DNA of 64,000 nucleotides from Proteobacteria bacterium UBA2363 (GCA_002344355.1 DDTN01000015.1:1-64000), one strand, 5' to 3'. Counted from the first letter of the stretch, positions 34,629 through 42,928 are shown. Notes: a model not told the origin generated them from the sequence alone. A program made the numbers and translations.

Positions 34629-36086
34629 TCACCGGACGCCCCGCCCGAACAGCACCACCTCGACGGTCTGGATCAGGATCAGCACGTCGAACAGCAGGTT
34701 GTTGTTCTTGACGTAGAACAGGTCGTACTTGAGCTTCTCCAGCGCGTCGTCGTCGGAGGCGCCGTACGGGTAGCGCAGCTGCGCCCAGCCGGCCAGGCCC
34801 GGCCGCACGCAATGGCGCAGGTTGTAGTAGCGCAGCTTTCCGGCCAGGTGCTCGACGAACTGCGGCCGTTCGGGACGCGGGCCGACCACGCTCATGTCGC
34901 CGCGCAGGATGTTCCACAGCTGCGGCAGCTCGTCGAGGCGGGCGCGCCGGATGAAGCGGCCGGTGCGGGTCACCCGGTCGTCGTCCTTGCTGGCCCACTG
35001 CGCGATGCCGTCGCGCTCGGCGTCCGTGCGCATGCTGCGGAACTTGACCAGGGTGAATTCCCGGTTGTTCAGGCCGACCCGCTGCTGCCGGTAAAGGATC
35101 GGCTGTCCGCGGCCGCTCTCCAGGCGGATCGCCAGCGCCACCGCCAGCAGGGCCGGCGCGGTCAGCACCAGCAGCAGGCCCGCCGCGACCAGGTCGAAGG
35201 CGCGCTTGCTGAGGCGGCGCAGCAGGGAGCTGTCGAAGCCCCCGGAGAACACCAGCCAGGACGGATCGGTGAGGCCCAGCTTGATCTTGCCGGACTCGCG
35301 CTCGAAGAAGCCGACCAGGTCGATCAGGTTGATGCCGGCCTGCCGGCAGCGCAGCAGCTCGTCCATCGGCAGGGCGCCGCGCCGCTCGTCGGGCCCGACC
35401 ACGATCTCGTCGATGCGCTCGCGCTGCGCCCAGGCGGCCAGCGGCAGGTCCGGGTGCCGCAGCTTCTCGGCCGGCACGCAGGTCTTGTCGTGGGCCTGCG
35501 GAACGTAGCCGACGACATGGAAGCCGCGCCGGTCGGCACGACGGCGCAGGCGCTGTTCGATCAGCGCGGCGCGCTCGCCGGCGCCCAGCACCAGCACCCG
35601 GCGCTTGAGCGGCTCGAGGTCGAACAGGCGCGCCGATGCGACCCGGAACAGCCCGATCAGGGCGAAGCCGGTCAGCAGCGCCAGGCCCAGCACGCCGCGA
35701 CCCAGGGCCAGTTCCGGCAGGACGTAGTACAGCACCAGCAACCCGGTGGCGCCGAGCAGGAAGCCCAGCCCCTGGCGCGCGACCGCGCCGAACCAGGTCT
35801 CGCGCAGGTGCGCCTGGTACAAGCCCATGGCCGTCAGGCCGAACATGATGAACAGCGCGAAGGCGGCGGCCCGGGCCAACTGCAGCCACAGCGAGCTGTA
35901 CGCCTGCAGGGGCGCCTCGTAGGTGAAGAAGCGAAGGTAGACTGCCAGCACCACGGCCAGCACCAGCAGGGAGAACTCCACGGCCAGCACCACCGAGCGC
36001 CAGCGCGACGCGGTGTGCCGCAGGAAACGGGGCAGCAGGCGATACTGCGGCGGGTCGCCCGGCTTGACCGGCTCGGCGCCTGTCAT
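34629..36086 (-). CDS. Undecaprenyl-phosphate sugar phosphotransferase (priming enzyme, EpsB/WbaP type)
   Basis: 485 residues. Four membrane helices lie in the first 150 residues, then a Rossmann-like CoA-binding domain (RRVLVLGAGERAALIEQ), then a fifth helix (FDLVAAGLLLVLTAPALLAVALAI) leading into the catalytic Bac_transf domain: FTLVKFRSMRTDAE, TRTGRFIRRARLDELPQLWNIL, MSVVGPRPERPQFV and GLAGWAQLRYPYG. It transfers the first sugar phosphate to undecaprenyl phosphate and so starts the repeat. The plan fits the PEP-CTERM/exosortase-associated subfamily. Start chosen at ATG 36086 where helix-containing homology begins; the frame is open further upstream but that part is not protein-like. Confidence 0.88.
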   Translation of the reverse strand: MTGAEPVKPGDPPQYRLLPRFLRHTASRWRSVVLAVEFSLLVLAVVLAVYLRFFTYEAPLQAYSSLWLQLARAAAFALFIMFGLTAMGLYQAHLRETWFGAVARQGLGFLLGATGLLVLYYVLPELALGRGVLGLALLTGFALIGLFRVASARLFDLEPLKRRVLVLGAGERAALIEQRLRRRADRRGFHVVGYVPQAHDKTCVPAEKLRHPDLPLAAWAQRERIDEIVVGPDERRGALPMDELLRCRQAGINLIDLVGFFERESGKIKLGLTDPSWLVFSGGFDSSLLRRLSKRAFDLVAAGLLLVLTAPALLAVALAIRLESGRGQPILYRQQRVGLNNREFTLVKFRSMRTDAERDGIAQWASKDDDRVTRTGRFIRRARLDELPQLWNILRGDMSVVGPRPERPQFVEHLAGKLRYYNLRHCVRPGLAGWAQLRYPYGASDDDALEKLKYDLFYVKNNNLLFDVLILIQTVEVVLFGRGVR

Positions 36087-36461
36087 CGCCGGATCGGGGG
36101 AATGCGCTGTGCGGGCATGGCGGGTGCTCCCGGTCGCCGCCCGATCCGCGGGCGGAGGTGGTGGTCGGCCTGGCTCATGCCGGCCCGATCGATGGCAGCT
36201 CACCCAGCTCCCGTCCCCCGACCGTGAACTGGCGCACAGGACGAATAGTAGCAGGCTGCGGAAGTGCAACCAGACGGAGGCGGGCACGTCGGGCAGCCCC
36301 GGTACGGCAACCGCAACCCGCTGATCCACGGGTATCCGGGCCGGCCCTGGGCGGCCGGCGGAAGCAGCGTCGGGCACGGCACGGTGGCGCGCCATCGCGG
36401 CGCCGGCGGGTCCGGGTCGGCCTGGTGCGATGCAGGGCGCCCGTCCGCGGACGCCCTCCAC
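36087..36461. other. Intergenic region between smg and the polysaccharide locus
   Basis: 375 nt without a supportable gene. On the minus strand GCCTGCTACTATTC (TACTAT at 36250-36245) lies about 157 nt upstream of the sugar transferase start and resembles the element at 17175-17185. A TTGCAC at 36269-36264 is too close (13 nt) for a standard -35. No terminator with a T tract is seen behind smg. Confidence 0.35.
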
Positions 36462-36941
36462 TCAGTTGAGCAGCTCGCCCTCGCCGCCGAGCAGGTCGCT
36501 CTCCAGGAAGGCGCAGGCGACCTCCTGGCCCGGCTGGCTGAACAGGACCATCAGGATGATCCACTTGAGGTCGTCGAGATCGACCTCGTCGGCGCCCAGC
36601 GCCATGATCCGGTCCAGGACCAGCTCGCGGCGCTCGCCGTCGAGCACGCCGCTGTGCTCCAGGAACATCAGGAAGCCGCGCGCCTCGACGTCGAGCTTGG
36701 CGATCTCCTCGGGCGCGTGCACGCGCACCGGCGCGCCGGCATCGCCCGGGGCGCGCAGCAGCGCCGGACGCTCCCGGGCCAGCACGTCGAGCCAGTCGAA
36801 GGCCTTGTTGATTTCGGAGGGCGAGAATCCTGCCTCGAGCAGGTTCGCCTGGAGGGAGTCCCGGTCGTTGAGGCTTTCCGGGTCGTCGTAGACGAAGTTT
36901 TCGAAGAGATAGAGCAGTACGTCGAGTATGTTCTCTTTCAT
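36462..36941 (-). CDS. smg: DUF494 family protein Smg
   Basis: 159 residues, the usual length of the family. MKENILDVLLYLFENF and the acidic, helical remainder (FSPSEINKAFDWLDVL, FLMFLEHSGVLD, DLDDLKWIILMVLFSQPG) match Smg closely. Function unknown. ATG overlaps the dprA stop by 4 nt (36938-36941). In many gammaproteobacteria topA follows smg; here the polysaccharide locus follows instead. Confidence 0.92.
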   Translation of the reverse strand: MKENILDVLLYLFENFVYDDPESLNDRDSLQANLLEAGFSPSEINKAFDWLDVLARERPALLRAPGDAGAPVRVHAPEEIAKLDVEARGFLMFLEHSGVLDGERRELVLDRIMALGADEVDLDDLKWIILMVLFSQPGQEVACAFLESDLLGGEGELLN

Positions 36942-38074
36942 TCCACCGTCCTGTCGGCGCGGCTGTACCTGCCGTTGGCGCCGACGGTGATGAGGCCATC
37001 CAGCTCCATGAGCAGCAGCATGGACGATATCTGCGGGGTCGTCAATCCGCTGCGTTCGGCCAGCACGTCGACCGGCTGCGGGTCGTGGCCGAGCGCCCGC
37101 CACAGGCTGCGGTAGTCCGGATCCGCCAGGCGGTCCGCGGCGTCGGGACCGTCGCTGATGTCCACGGTCCCCGGGTCGTCGAGCGCATCCGGGGCCAGGT
37201 CGGCGCGCAGACGGCCGGCCAGGGCCTGGGCCAGCGGCCGCAATTCCTCGATGATCTCGCCGGCGGTCTCGACCAGGCGGGCGCCGTCGCGGATCAGGCG
37301 ATGGCAGCCGCGCGCCATCGGGTTGTGGATGGAGCCGGGCAACGCGAACACCTCGCGCCCGGCCTCGCCGGCCAGGCGCGCAGTGATCAGCGAGCCCGAG
37401 CGCAGCGCCGCCTCGACGACGAAGGTGCCCAGCGACAGGCCGGCGATGATGCGGTTGCGCAACGGGAAATGCGGCGGCCGCGCCGCGGTGCCCAGCGGAA
37501 ACTCCGAGACCACGGCGCCGCTCGCCGCGATCTCGTCGGTCAGCGCGGCATGGCTGGCCGGGTAGGCGAGGTCGACGCCGGTGCCGACCACGGCAACGGT
37601 GCGGCCGCCGGCCTGCAAGGCGCCACGATGCGCGGCGGCGTCGATGCCGCTGGCCAACCCGCTGGTGATCGCCAGCCCGGTGCCCGCCAGCGTGGCCGCG
37701 AAGGCCCGGGCGATGTCGGCGCCACCGGCGGTCGGGTTGCGGCTGCCGACCATGGCCAGCTGCGGATGCCAGAGCAGGCCCGGATCGCCGCGGACGAACA
37801 GGGCCGCCGGCGGCCGCGGCGACTCCCGCAGCAGGGCGGGGTAGTCCTCGTCCAGCCAGGTCAGCAGGTGGTGGTTCGGCTCGGCCAGCCAGGCGAGGTC
37901 GGCCTCGATGCGCGCGGCGTCGCCACCGCGCAACTGGCTGGTCGCCGCCGGGGGGACCTCCACCCCGGCGCGACCGGACAGGACCGCCTCGAGCGCGGCA
38001 CCGGCGCCGCCATGCTGCTCGACGAGCCGGCGCAGGCGCTCGGCGCCCAGGCCGGGCGCGCGCACCAGCCGCAA
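36938..38074 (-). CDS. dprA: DNA-processing protein DprA
   Basis: Loads RecA onto incoming single-stranded DNA in transformation. The Rossmann core shows LAMVGSRNPTAGG, ITSGLASGIDAAAH, TVAVVGTGVDLAYPASH, SEFPLGTAARPPHFPLRNRIIAGLS and VEAALRSGSLITARLA, and a C-terminal winged helix (PVDVLAERSGLTTPQISSMLLLMELDGLI). The start is uncertain: the first standard start codon is TTG 38074, but the frame continues upstream with LASAVETRAW, which fits the family N-terminus, and holds no ATG or GTG; a CTG at 38104 is possible. Flanked by a LysM gene upstream and smg downstream, the common gammaproteobacterial order. Confidence 0.92.
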   Translation of the reverse strand: MRLVRAPGLGAERLRRLVEQHGGAGAALEAVLSGRAGVEVPPAATSQLRGGDAARIEADLAWLAEPNHHLLTWLDEDYPALLRESPRPPAALFVRGDPGLLWHPQLAMVGSRNPTAGGADIARAFAATLAGTGLAITSGLASGIDAAAHRGALQAGGRTVAVVGTGVDLAYPASHAALTDEIAASGAVVSEFPLGTAARPPHFPLRNRIIAGLSLGTFVVEAALRSGSLITARLAGEAGREVFALPGSIHNPMARGCHRLIRDGARLVETAGEIIEELRPLAQALAGRLRADLAPDALDDPGTVDISDGPDAADRLADPDYRSLWRALGHDPQPVDVLAERSGLTTPQISSMLLLMELDGLITVGANGRYSRADRTVE

Positions 38075-38132
38075 CCAGGCCCGGGTTTCGACGGCGGACG
38101 CCAGCGTGCGCTCCCGGCCCCGGACGTTCCGC

Positions 38133-39275
38133 TCAGAGCGCGTAGGGCGCCTGCAGGCGATCGCGCACCTGGATGTGGCGCTGGCTCTCCATCACCAGGC
38201 CATAGCTGATGCGGTCGAACACCCGGAACACCATCAGGTGGCCGGCGAAGTCGTCGGGCAGGGTCACCCAGGCGTCCTCGCGGCGGCTGTCGCGGAACGG
38301 GTTGGGGTTGGGGTTGCGGACGCTGTCGCGGATGCGCTCGCCGGGCTTGAACAGGCTGTAGACCTGGCCGTTGGCGACGCCGTCGCGGGCGCCGCGGTTG
38401 ATCGCCACGACCTGCAGTCGGCCGGACACCGAGGGCGCATCGGTGGTCGCCATCACCTCGGCGCCGTCGGGGATGCGCGCCGGGGCATGCGGCTGGAAGT
38501 ACAGGTCGAACGGCGCCTCGTCGATCGCCAGCAGCAGGTCGCCGGCCTTGACCTCGTAGTCGCCGTCGTCGATCAGCAGGGTGGTCGGGTCGCCGGTGCG
38601 CAGGACCTGGGCGTAGGCCATCTCCATCACCTCGTAGCCGAGGATGCGCTCGGCCCGGCGCGGCGGCTTGGGTCCGGCGTGGATGCTGTCGGCGGCGGTC
38701 CAGGGCGAGCCGCGCTCGAAGTCGACGCGCTCGTTGGTGCGCGGATGGCGGCCGCGGGCCTCGCGGTAGACCAGGGTCGGGCGCACCACGGCGAAGCGCT
38801 GGCCCGGCTCGGCGACCAGGTCACGGGCGTAGATGTACTGGGATTCGGTGGCGCGCAGCCGGTTCTCCTCGACCGCGACCACGTAGGGCAGGTTCTTCCA
38901 GGCATCGCCCTCCAGCACCCGCACCCGGCGCAGGAACGGCTCGATGTCGGACAGCGGCAGCGGCGGCACCGCCTGGGCGTCGCGCTCGCGGATCCGCGGG
39001 CCGTCCTGGCTGAGCTGCGGACGACCGCCGAGGTAGCTGAGGTTGAGCACGTCGCCGGGGTAGATCAGGTGCGGGTTGGCCACCTGCGGGTTGGCCTGCC
39101 AGATCTCCGGCCACAGCCAGGGGTGGCGCAGGAAGCGGCCGGCAATGTCCCAGAGGGTGTCGCCGCGCTGGACCACATATCGATCGGGATGGTCGGCGCG
39201 CAACACGGTCTCGGCCGCGTGCGCCGCGACCAGGGTCAGCAATGCGACCACGGGCACAAGCAGGCGCTTGAACAT
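38133..39275 (-). CDS. LysM peptidoglycan-binding protein
   Basis: 380 residues. Signal peptide MFKRLLVPVVALLTLVAAHA, then one LysM domain: YVVQRGDTLWDIAGRF, PWLWPEIWQANPQVANPHLIYPGDVLNL (residues about 33-80; regions cited). The remaining 300 residues are a conserved periplasmic domain (DIEPFLRRVRVL, DRISYGLVMESQRHI) found in the LysM protein that precedes dprA in many gammaproteobacteria. GGGGGAG just before ATG supports the start; a sigma-70-like promoter lies upstream. Confidence 0.9.
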   Translation of the reverse strand: MFKRLLVPVVALLTLVAAHAAETVLRADHPDRYVVQRGDTLWDIAGRFLRHPWLWPEIWQANPQVANPHLIYPGDVLNLSYLGGRPQLSQDGPRIRERDAQAVPPLPLSDIEPFLRRVRVLEGDAWKNLPYVVAVEENRLRATESQYIYARDLVAEPGQRFAVVRPTLVYREARGRHPRTNERVDFERGSPWTAADSIHAGPKPPRRAERILGYEVMEMAYAQVLRTGDPTTLLIDDGDYEVKAGDLLLAIDEAPFDLYFQPHAPARIPDGAEVMATTDAPSVSGRLQVVAINRGARDGVANGQVYSLFKPGERIRDSVRNPNPNPFRDSRREDAWVTLPDDFAGHLMVFRVFDRISYGLVMESQRHIQVRDRLQAPYAL

Positions 39276-39301
39276 CGGTGTCTCCCCCTGATGGTCGTCG
39301 C

Positions 39302-39329
39302 AGTGTACCCCAGCGCAAATCACAAGCAA
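39302..39329 (-). promoter_or_regulatory. Promoter of the LysM-dprA-smg operon
   Basis: On the minus strand TTGCTT (39329-39324) and TACACT (39307-39302) are separated by 16 bp. The predicted start site leaves a leader of about 20 nt that includes the GGGGGAG ribosome binding site. Confidence 0.55.
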
Positions 39330-39584
39330 ACAAGACCTTGCGGGGAATTCGTGACCCGCTTCGCAGGAATGGGGCCGGAAGTGGCGGTCCCCGGGCCCGC
39401 TGCTGCCACGGGCACCGGCGCGGCGGGTCCCGGCGCTGGCTGCCGGCGGCCCGCCGCCGCGCCGGAGAGGTGGGCGCGGACCGCAGCGGACACGCCTCCG
39501 CACCGGGGGCCAGGCCGCACTCCGCCGCCCGCCGCTGGTCCCCCGCTTCCTCCCGTCGCCGGGCACCCGCCCACCGGATGACGG

Positions 39585-39851
39585 CGCCCTGGACGGGCCG
39601 GGATACCCTCCACGAAGCGGCTGTTGTCGATGAGCCAGGCCATGGATGGCCTGCCGGTTCGAACTACCCGCCGGATGTCCCGGCTTTCCTTGCGGCCCGA
39701 ACGAAAGAAGCCGCCCTGGAGGGCCGGGCTGCACCCTACGAAGCGGCTTTTGTTGAAAGTCAGGCCAAGGATGGCCTGCCGGATCGGCCAAGGCGCCAAG
39801 TGCCACGTGCGCCGAGATCTGGAACGAAAAAAGCCGCCCTGGACGGGCGGC
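39585..39851. repeat. Intergenic palindromic repeat array (about 125-bp period)
   Basis: GCCCTGGA recurs at 39586, 39713 and 39836, bounding two units of about 125 bp. Each unit holds an AGGCCAT-GG-ATGGCCT-like hairpin (around 39637-39652 and 39762-39778), a GAAGCGGCT(g/t)TTG segment and an ACGAAA.AAGCCGCCCTGGA segment. The last segment doubles as the tRNA terminator. This looks like an extragenic palindromic repeat family seeded from a terminator. Confidence 0.7.
39827..39851 (-). terminator. Rho-independent terminator of tRNA-Gln
   Basis: On the minus strand GCCGCCC-GTCCA-GGGCGGC is a perfect 7-bp stem followed directly by six T. It lies 11 nt after the tRNA 3' end. Confidence 0.85.
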
Positions 39852-39862
39852 CTCAACGTACT

Positions 39863-39936
39863 TGGCTGGGGGACTAGGATTCGAACCTAGATAAACGGAG
39901 TCAGAGTCCGTTGTCCTACCGTTAGACGATCCCCCA
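39863..39936 (-). tRNA. tRNA-Gln (anticodon CUG)
   Basis: 74 nt including an encoded CCA. Acceptor stem TGGGGGA/TCCCCCA, anticodon arm ACGGA-CTCTGAC-TCCGT with CTG at the anticodon positions, and T arm CTAGG-TTCGAAT-CCTAG. It reads CAG codons. A terminator follows at once and rpsI lies upstream on the same strand. Confidence 0.95.
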
Positions 39937-39973
39937 CCAGGACCGGTGCAAGCGTAACAAATCCGGTTGCCGG

Positions 39974-39997
39974 GCCGCGACCCGGCAGGGTCGCGGC
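39974..39997 (-). terminator. Hairpin after rpsI, possible terminator
   Basis: GCCGCGACCC-GGCA-GGGTCGCGGC (plus-strand reading) is a perfect 10-bp stem with a 4-nt loop, 14 nt past the rpsI stop. The following minus-strand bases (GGATTTGTTA) are only weakly T-rich, so it may stop or only slow polymerase before tRNA-Gln. Confidence 0.5.
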
Positions 39998-40010
39998 GGC
40001 AGGCGCGGGA

Positions 40011-40403
40011 TCAGCGCTTGGAGAACTGGGTGGCGCGACGGGCCTTGTGCAGGCCGACCTTCTTGCGCTCCACCTCGCGGGCGTCGCGGGTCATGAAGCC
40101 GGCCTTGCGCAGGTCGGTCTTCAGGTCGGCGTTGTACTCGACCAGGGCGCGGGCGATGCCCAGGCGGATGGCGCCGGCCTGGCCGGTGATGCCGCCGCCC
40201 TCGACCGTGACGTAGGCGTCGAACTTGTCGGTGCTCTGGGTCAGTTCCAGCGGCTGGCGCACGATCATGCGCGCGGTCTCGCGGCCGAAGAACTTGTCGA
40301 GCGGCTTGCCGTTGACGACGATGCTGCCGTTGCCCGGGCGCAGGAACACGCGCGCCGCGGAGGACTTGCGGCGGCCGGTGCCGTAATGCTGGTTGGTTGC
40401 CAT
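40011..40403 (-). CDS. rpsI: 30S ribosomal protein uS9
   Basis: 130 residues, the normal length. YGTGRRKSSAARVFLRPG, GGITGQAGAIRLGIARAL, and the C-terminal RKKVGLHKARRATQFSKR (the basic tail reaching the P-site tRNA, ending in KR) are all present. It follows rplM after 11 nt as in most bacteria and shares its promoter. Confidence 0.98.
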   Translation of the reverse strand: MATNQHYGTGRRKSSAARVFLRPGNGSIVVNGKPLDKFFGRETARMIVRQPLELTQSTDKFDAYVTVEGGGITGQAGAIRLGIARALVEYNADLKTDLRKAGFMTRDAREVERKKVGLHKARRATQFSKR

Positions 40404-40414
40404 CGTTGCTGTCC

Positions 40415-40846
40415 TCAGATCTCGAGCGGGGCCGGCTGCTGGGCGGTGTGCGGGTGCTCGGCGCCCTTGTAGACCTTCAGCTTCTTGAACATGGCCCGGC
40501 CCAGCGGGTTCTTCGGCAGCATGCCCTTGACGGCGATCTCGATCGCGCGCTCGGGGTGGCTGGCCAGCATGTCCTTCAGGGTGATCGACTTGATGTTGCC
40601 GATGTAGCCGGTGACGTGGTGGTAGACCTTGTCGTCCATCTTCTTGCCGGTCACCGCGATCTTCTCGGCGTTGACCACGACGAGGTAGTCGCCGGTGTCG
40701 ACGTGCGGGGTGAACACGGGCTTGTGCTTGCCGCGCAGGCGGCGGGCCAGCTCGGACGCGAGGCGGCCGAGGGTCTTGCCGGACGCGTCGACCAGGAACC
40801 AGTCGCGCTTGACGGTCTCCGGCCTGGCGCTGGTTGTGGTTTTCAT
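40415..40846 (-). CDS. rplM: 50S ribosomal protein uL13
   Basis: 143 residues. WFLVDASGKTLGRLASELAR, HKPVFTPHVDTGDYLVVVNA, TGKKMDDKVYHHVTGY and GMLPKNPLGRAMFKKLKVY are conserved. In the cell it also represses its own operon in Escherichia coli by binding the mRNA leader; the leader here is only about 30 nt. First gene of rplM-rpsI. Confidence 0.98.
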   Translation of the reverse strand: MKTTTSARPETVKRDWFLVDASGKTLGRLASELARRLRGKHKPVFTPHVDTGDYLVVVNAEKIAVTGKKMDDKVYHHVTGYIGNIKSITLKDMLASHPERAIEIAVKGMLPKNPLGRAMFKKLKVYKGAEHPHTAQQPAPLEI

Positions 40847-40883
40847 GGCAGCTCCGAACGGGTGTCGCGAAGAAAGGGGCGGG

Positions 40884-40912
40884 ATCATAGCCCGGGAATC
40901 GGGTCCTGGCAA
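40884..40912 (-). promoter_or_regulatory. Sigma-70 promoter of rplM-rpsI
   Basis: TTGCCA (40912-40907) and TATGAT (40889-40884) with 17-bp spacing on the minus strand. The start site falls about 30 nt before the rplM ATG. One of the clearest promoters of the window. Confidence 0.8.
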
Positions 40913-40947
40913 GCGCCCGGACCCTATCGGGACCGCGGGCGGCTACC

Positions 40948-42240
40948 ATGGCGGCCATGCCCGGCGTCCCCGACCCCCACCCTGGCGATGCGCAAGGCCC
41001 CGGGCACGAACCCGTGGCCGCGGAGGGCGGCCGGCCAGTATACCCGGATGCGGCCCGCCTGGCCGGGATCGCCGACCAATGCGTCCTGTGCGGACTGTGC
41101 CTGCCGGTGTGCCCGACCTACGCGGTGGCCCGCGAGGAGGGCGAATCGCCGCGAGGCCGGATCATGCTCGCCCGTGCCCTGCTGCGCGACGAGGCGGCGC
41201 CGTCGCCGGCCCTGGTGGGCCATCTCGACAGCTGCCTGGCCTGCCGCCGCTGCGAGGCGGTGTGCCCGGCCGGCGTCCGGTACGGCAGCCTGATCGCCGG
41301 CGTCCGGGCGATGCCGGCGCTGGCGCGGCGGCGCCCGCGCTGGCGTCGCCTGATGCTGCGGGTGCTGACGCGCGCCCCGCTGCGCCGCTGGGCGCTGGCC
41401 GCCCTGCCGCTGCTGCGTCCGTTCCGGCGCCTCCCCGCCGGCGCGGCGCCCTGGCGCCTGCGCCTGGGCCTGCTCGCCGGCCTGCCCGCACCGGTGCCGG
41501 CCGCCGCGCCGGCGCCCGGTCCAGGGGCCCCGGCCGATGCCGCGGCGGATACCGTGCTGTGGCCCGGTTGCGTCGCGGCGGACTGGGAGCAGCCGCTGCA
41601 TCGGGCCGCGCGGCGGCTGTTCCGTGCCCTGGGCCAGCCCCTGGCGATGGCGCCGGCGCTGTGCTGCGGCAACCTCGCCCTCCACGACGGTCTGGCGGAC
41701 GAGGCGGCGCGGCAGGCCGGCGCCCTGGCCGGGCGGCTGCGCGCCTCGGGCGTGCGTCGCGTCCTGGGCACCGCCAGCGGCTGCCAGGACCGCGCCCGAC
41801 GGGCGCTGGCGGAGGCCGGCATCGAGGTCCAGGAACTGCATGTCGCCCTGGCCGGCCATCCCGCCCTGGCCAGGCTGCGCTTCGCGCCTCTGCCCGGACG
41901 CATCGCGATCCACCAGCCGTGCAGCCAGCGCCTGCTCGGCCCGGCCAGCCACCAGGCCGTACTCGACCTGCTCGGGCGCATCCCCGGACTGGTGCCCGTC
42001 GCCCTGCCCGCCGCCGACCGCTGCTGCGGGGCGGCCGGCAGCCATTTCCTGGCGCAGCCGCGGCAGGCCGTCGCGCTGCGCGAACGGGTCGTGCTGGACA
42101 TCGACGCCGCGCAGCCCGACACGGTGGTCAGCACCAACATCGGCTGCCGCCTGATGCTCGCCCGCCCGCGGCAGGACGGCCGCCCTACAATCGAGGTCGT
42201 GCACCCCGTCGAACTGCTCGCAAGGCAACTGCAGACATGA
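40948..42240 (+). CDS. (Fe-S)-binding protein, GlcF-like
   Basis: 430 residues. Two 4Fe-4S ferredoxin motifs are in the first 115 residues: CVLCGLCLPVCP and CLACRRCEAVCP. The C-terminal half has two CCG-type Cys-rich domains (ALCCGNLALHDG and ADRCCGAAGSHF), as in glycolate oxidase subunit GlcF and heterodisulfide reductase subunit D. It would pass electrons from a flavoprotein dehydrogenase to the quinone pool; no such partner is nearby. It overlaps coq7 by 4 nt, which fits a quinone-linked role. ATG 40957 is an alternative start. Confidence 0.85.
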   Translation: MAAMPGVPDPHPGDAQGPGHEPVAAEGGRPVYPDAARLAGIADQCVLCGLCLPVCPTYAVAREEGESPRGRIMLARALLRDEAAPSPALVGHLDSCLACRRCEAVCPAGVRYGSLIAGVRAMPALARRRPRWRRLMLRVLTRAPLRRWALAALPLLRPFRRLPAGAAPWRLRLGLLAGLPAPVPAAAPAPGPGAPADAAADTVLWPGCVAADWEQPLHRAARRLFRALGQPLAMAPALCCGNLALHDGLADEAARQAGALAGRLRASGVRRVLGTASGCQDRARRALAEAGIEVQELHVALAGHPALARLRFAPLPGRIAIHQPCSQRLLGPASHQAVLDLLGRIPGLVPVALPAADRCCGAAGSHFLAQPRQAVALRERVVLDIDAAQPDTVVSTNIGCRLMLARPRQDGRPTIEVVHPVELLARQLQT

Positions 42241-42893
42241 CCGCGACCCCCTCCCCCCGCGGCGCCGCCGGCCTTGCCGACCGCTGCCTGGCCGAAGCCG
42301 ATCGCGCCCTGCGCACCCTGTTCGCGACGCCCTCCGCGCAGCGCCCGAACCCGGCCGGCGAGGCCCCGGCAGCGGCCACCGACGAAGCGACCCGCCGGCA
42401 CGTCGCCGGCCTGATGCGGATCAACCACGTCGGCGAGATCTGCGCCCAGGCGCTGTATTCCGGGCAGGCGGTGACCGCCCGCAACCCGGCGACCCGGGCG
42501 CAACTGCTGGCCGCCGCCCGCGAGGAGACCGACCACCTGGCCTGGTGCGCGCAGCGCCTGGCCGAGCTGGACGACCGGCCCAGCCTGCTCAACCCGCTCT
42601 GGTACGGCGGCGCCTTCGCGATCGGCGCGGTCGCCGGCCTGCTCGGCGACCGCCTGAGCCTGGGCTTCGTGGTCGAGACCGAGCGCCAGGTCGAGGCGCA
42701 CCTGGCCGACCACCTGCAGCAGTTGCCGGACGGCGACGAGCGCAGCCGGCGGATCCTTTCGCAGATGCAGGCCGACGAGGCCCGCCACGCCGAGGAGGCC
42801 GGCCAGGCCGGCGGCGCGCCCCTGCCCGCCCCCCTGCCGCGCCTGATGGGGCTGGCGGCGGAGGTGATGCGGAGGGTGGCGTATCGGATTTGA
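42237..42893 (+). CDS. coq7: 3-demethoxyubiquinol 3-hydroxylase (Coq7)
   Basis: 218 residues, di-iron monooxygenase catalysing the last hydroxylation in ubiquinone synthesis. The iron ligands are in RINHVGEICAQALY, AREETDHLAWC, VVETERQVEAHLADH and MQADEARHAEEA, giving the two EXXH pairs. Hydrophobic helices around residues 120-140 allow membrane association. ATG is inside the stop of the Fe-S protein (ATGA). Confidence 0.93.
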   Translation: MTATPSPRGAAGLADRCLAEADRALRTLFATPSAQRPNPAGEAPAAATDEATRRHVAGLMRINHVGEICAQALYSGQAVTARNPATRAQLLAAAREETDHLAWCAQRLAELDDRPSLLNPLWYGGAFAIGAVAGLLGDRLSLGFVVETERQVEAHLADHLQQLPDGDERSRRILSQMQADEARHAEEAGQAGGAPLPAPLPRLMGLAAEVMRRVAYRI

Positions 42894-42896
42894 GGA

Positions 42897-42928
42897 CCGG
42901 GACTCGGGACCCGGGTCCCGGGTCCCGG
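42897..42928. terminator. Near-perfect 32-bp palindrome between convergent coq7 and speD
   Basis: Three base pairs after the coq7 stop, an inverted repeat centred on CGGGACCCGGGTCCCG (42905-42920, fully palindromic) extends to 32 bp with one mismatched pair. It ends just before the speD stop at 42930-42932. No T tract on either side; it could be a bidirectional terminator hairpin or an mRNA 3' end barrier. Confidence 0.5.

Noticed and set aside
3739..36086. Exosortase (XrtA) or PEP-CTERM target genes
   Set aside because: Several associated families are present, but no eight-helix exosortase and no PEP-type C-terminal signal were found.
36224..36237. GTGA-N6-GCAC as a further CRP/Clp site upstream of the sugar transferase
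   Set aside because: One half-site is imperfect and flanking bases do not extend the symmetry; expected by chance at this length.
39320..39856. Minus-strand frame of 178 codons with internally repeated peptide
   Set aside because: The peptide repeats are simply translation of the 125-bp palindromic repeats; no ribosome binding site and overlap with the tRNA terminator.
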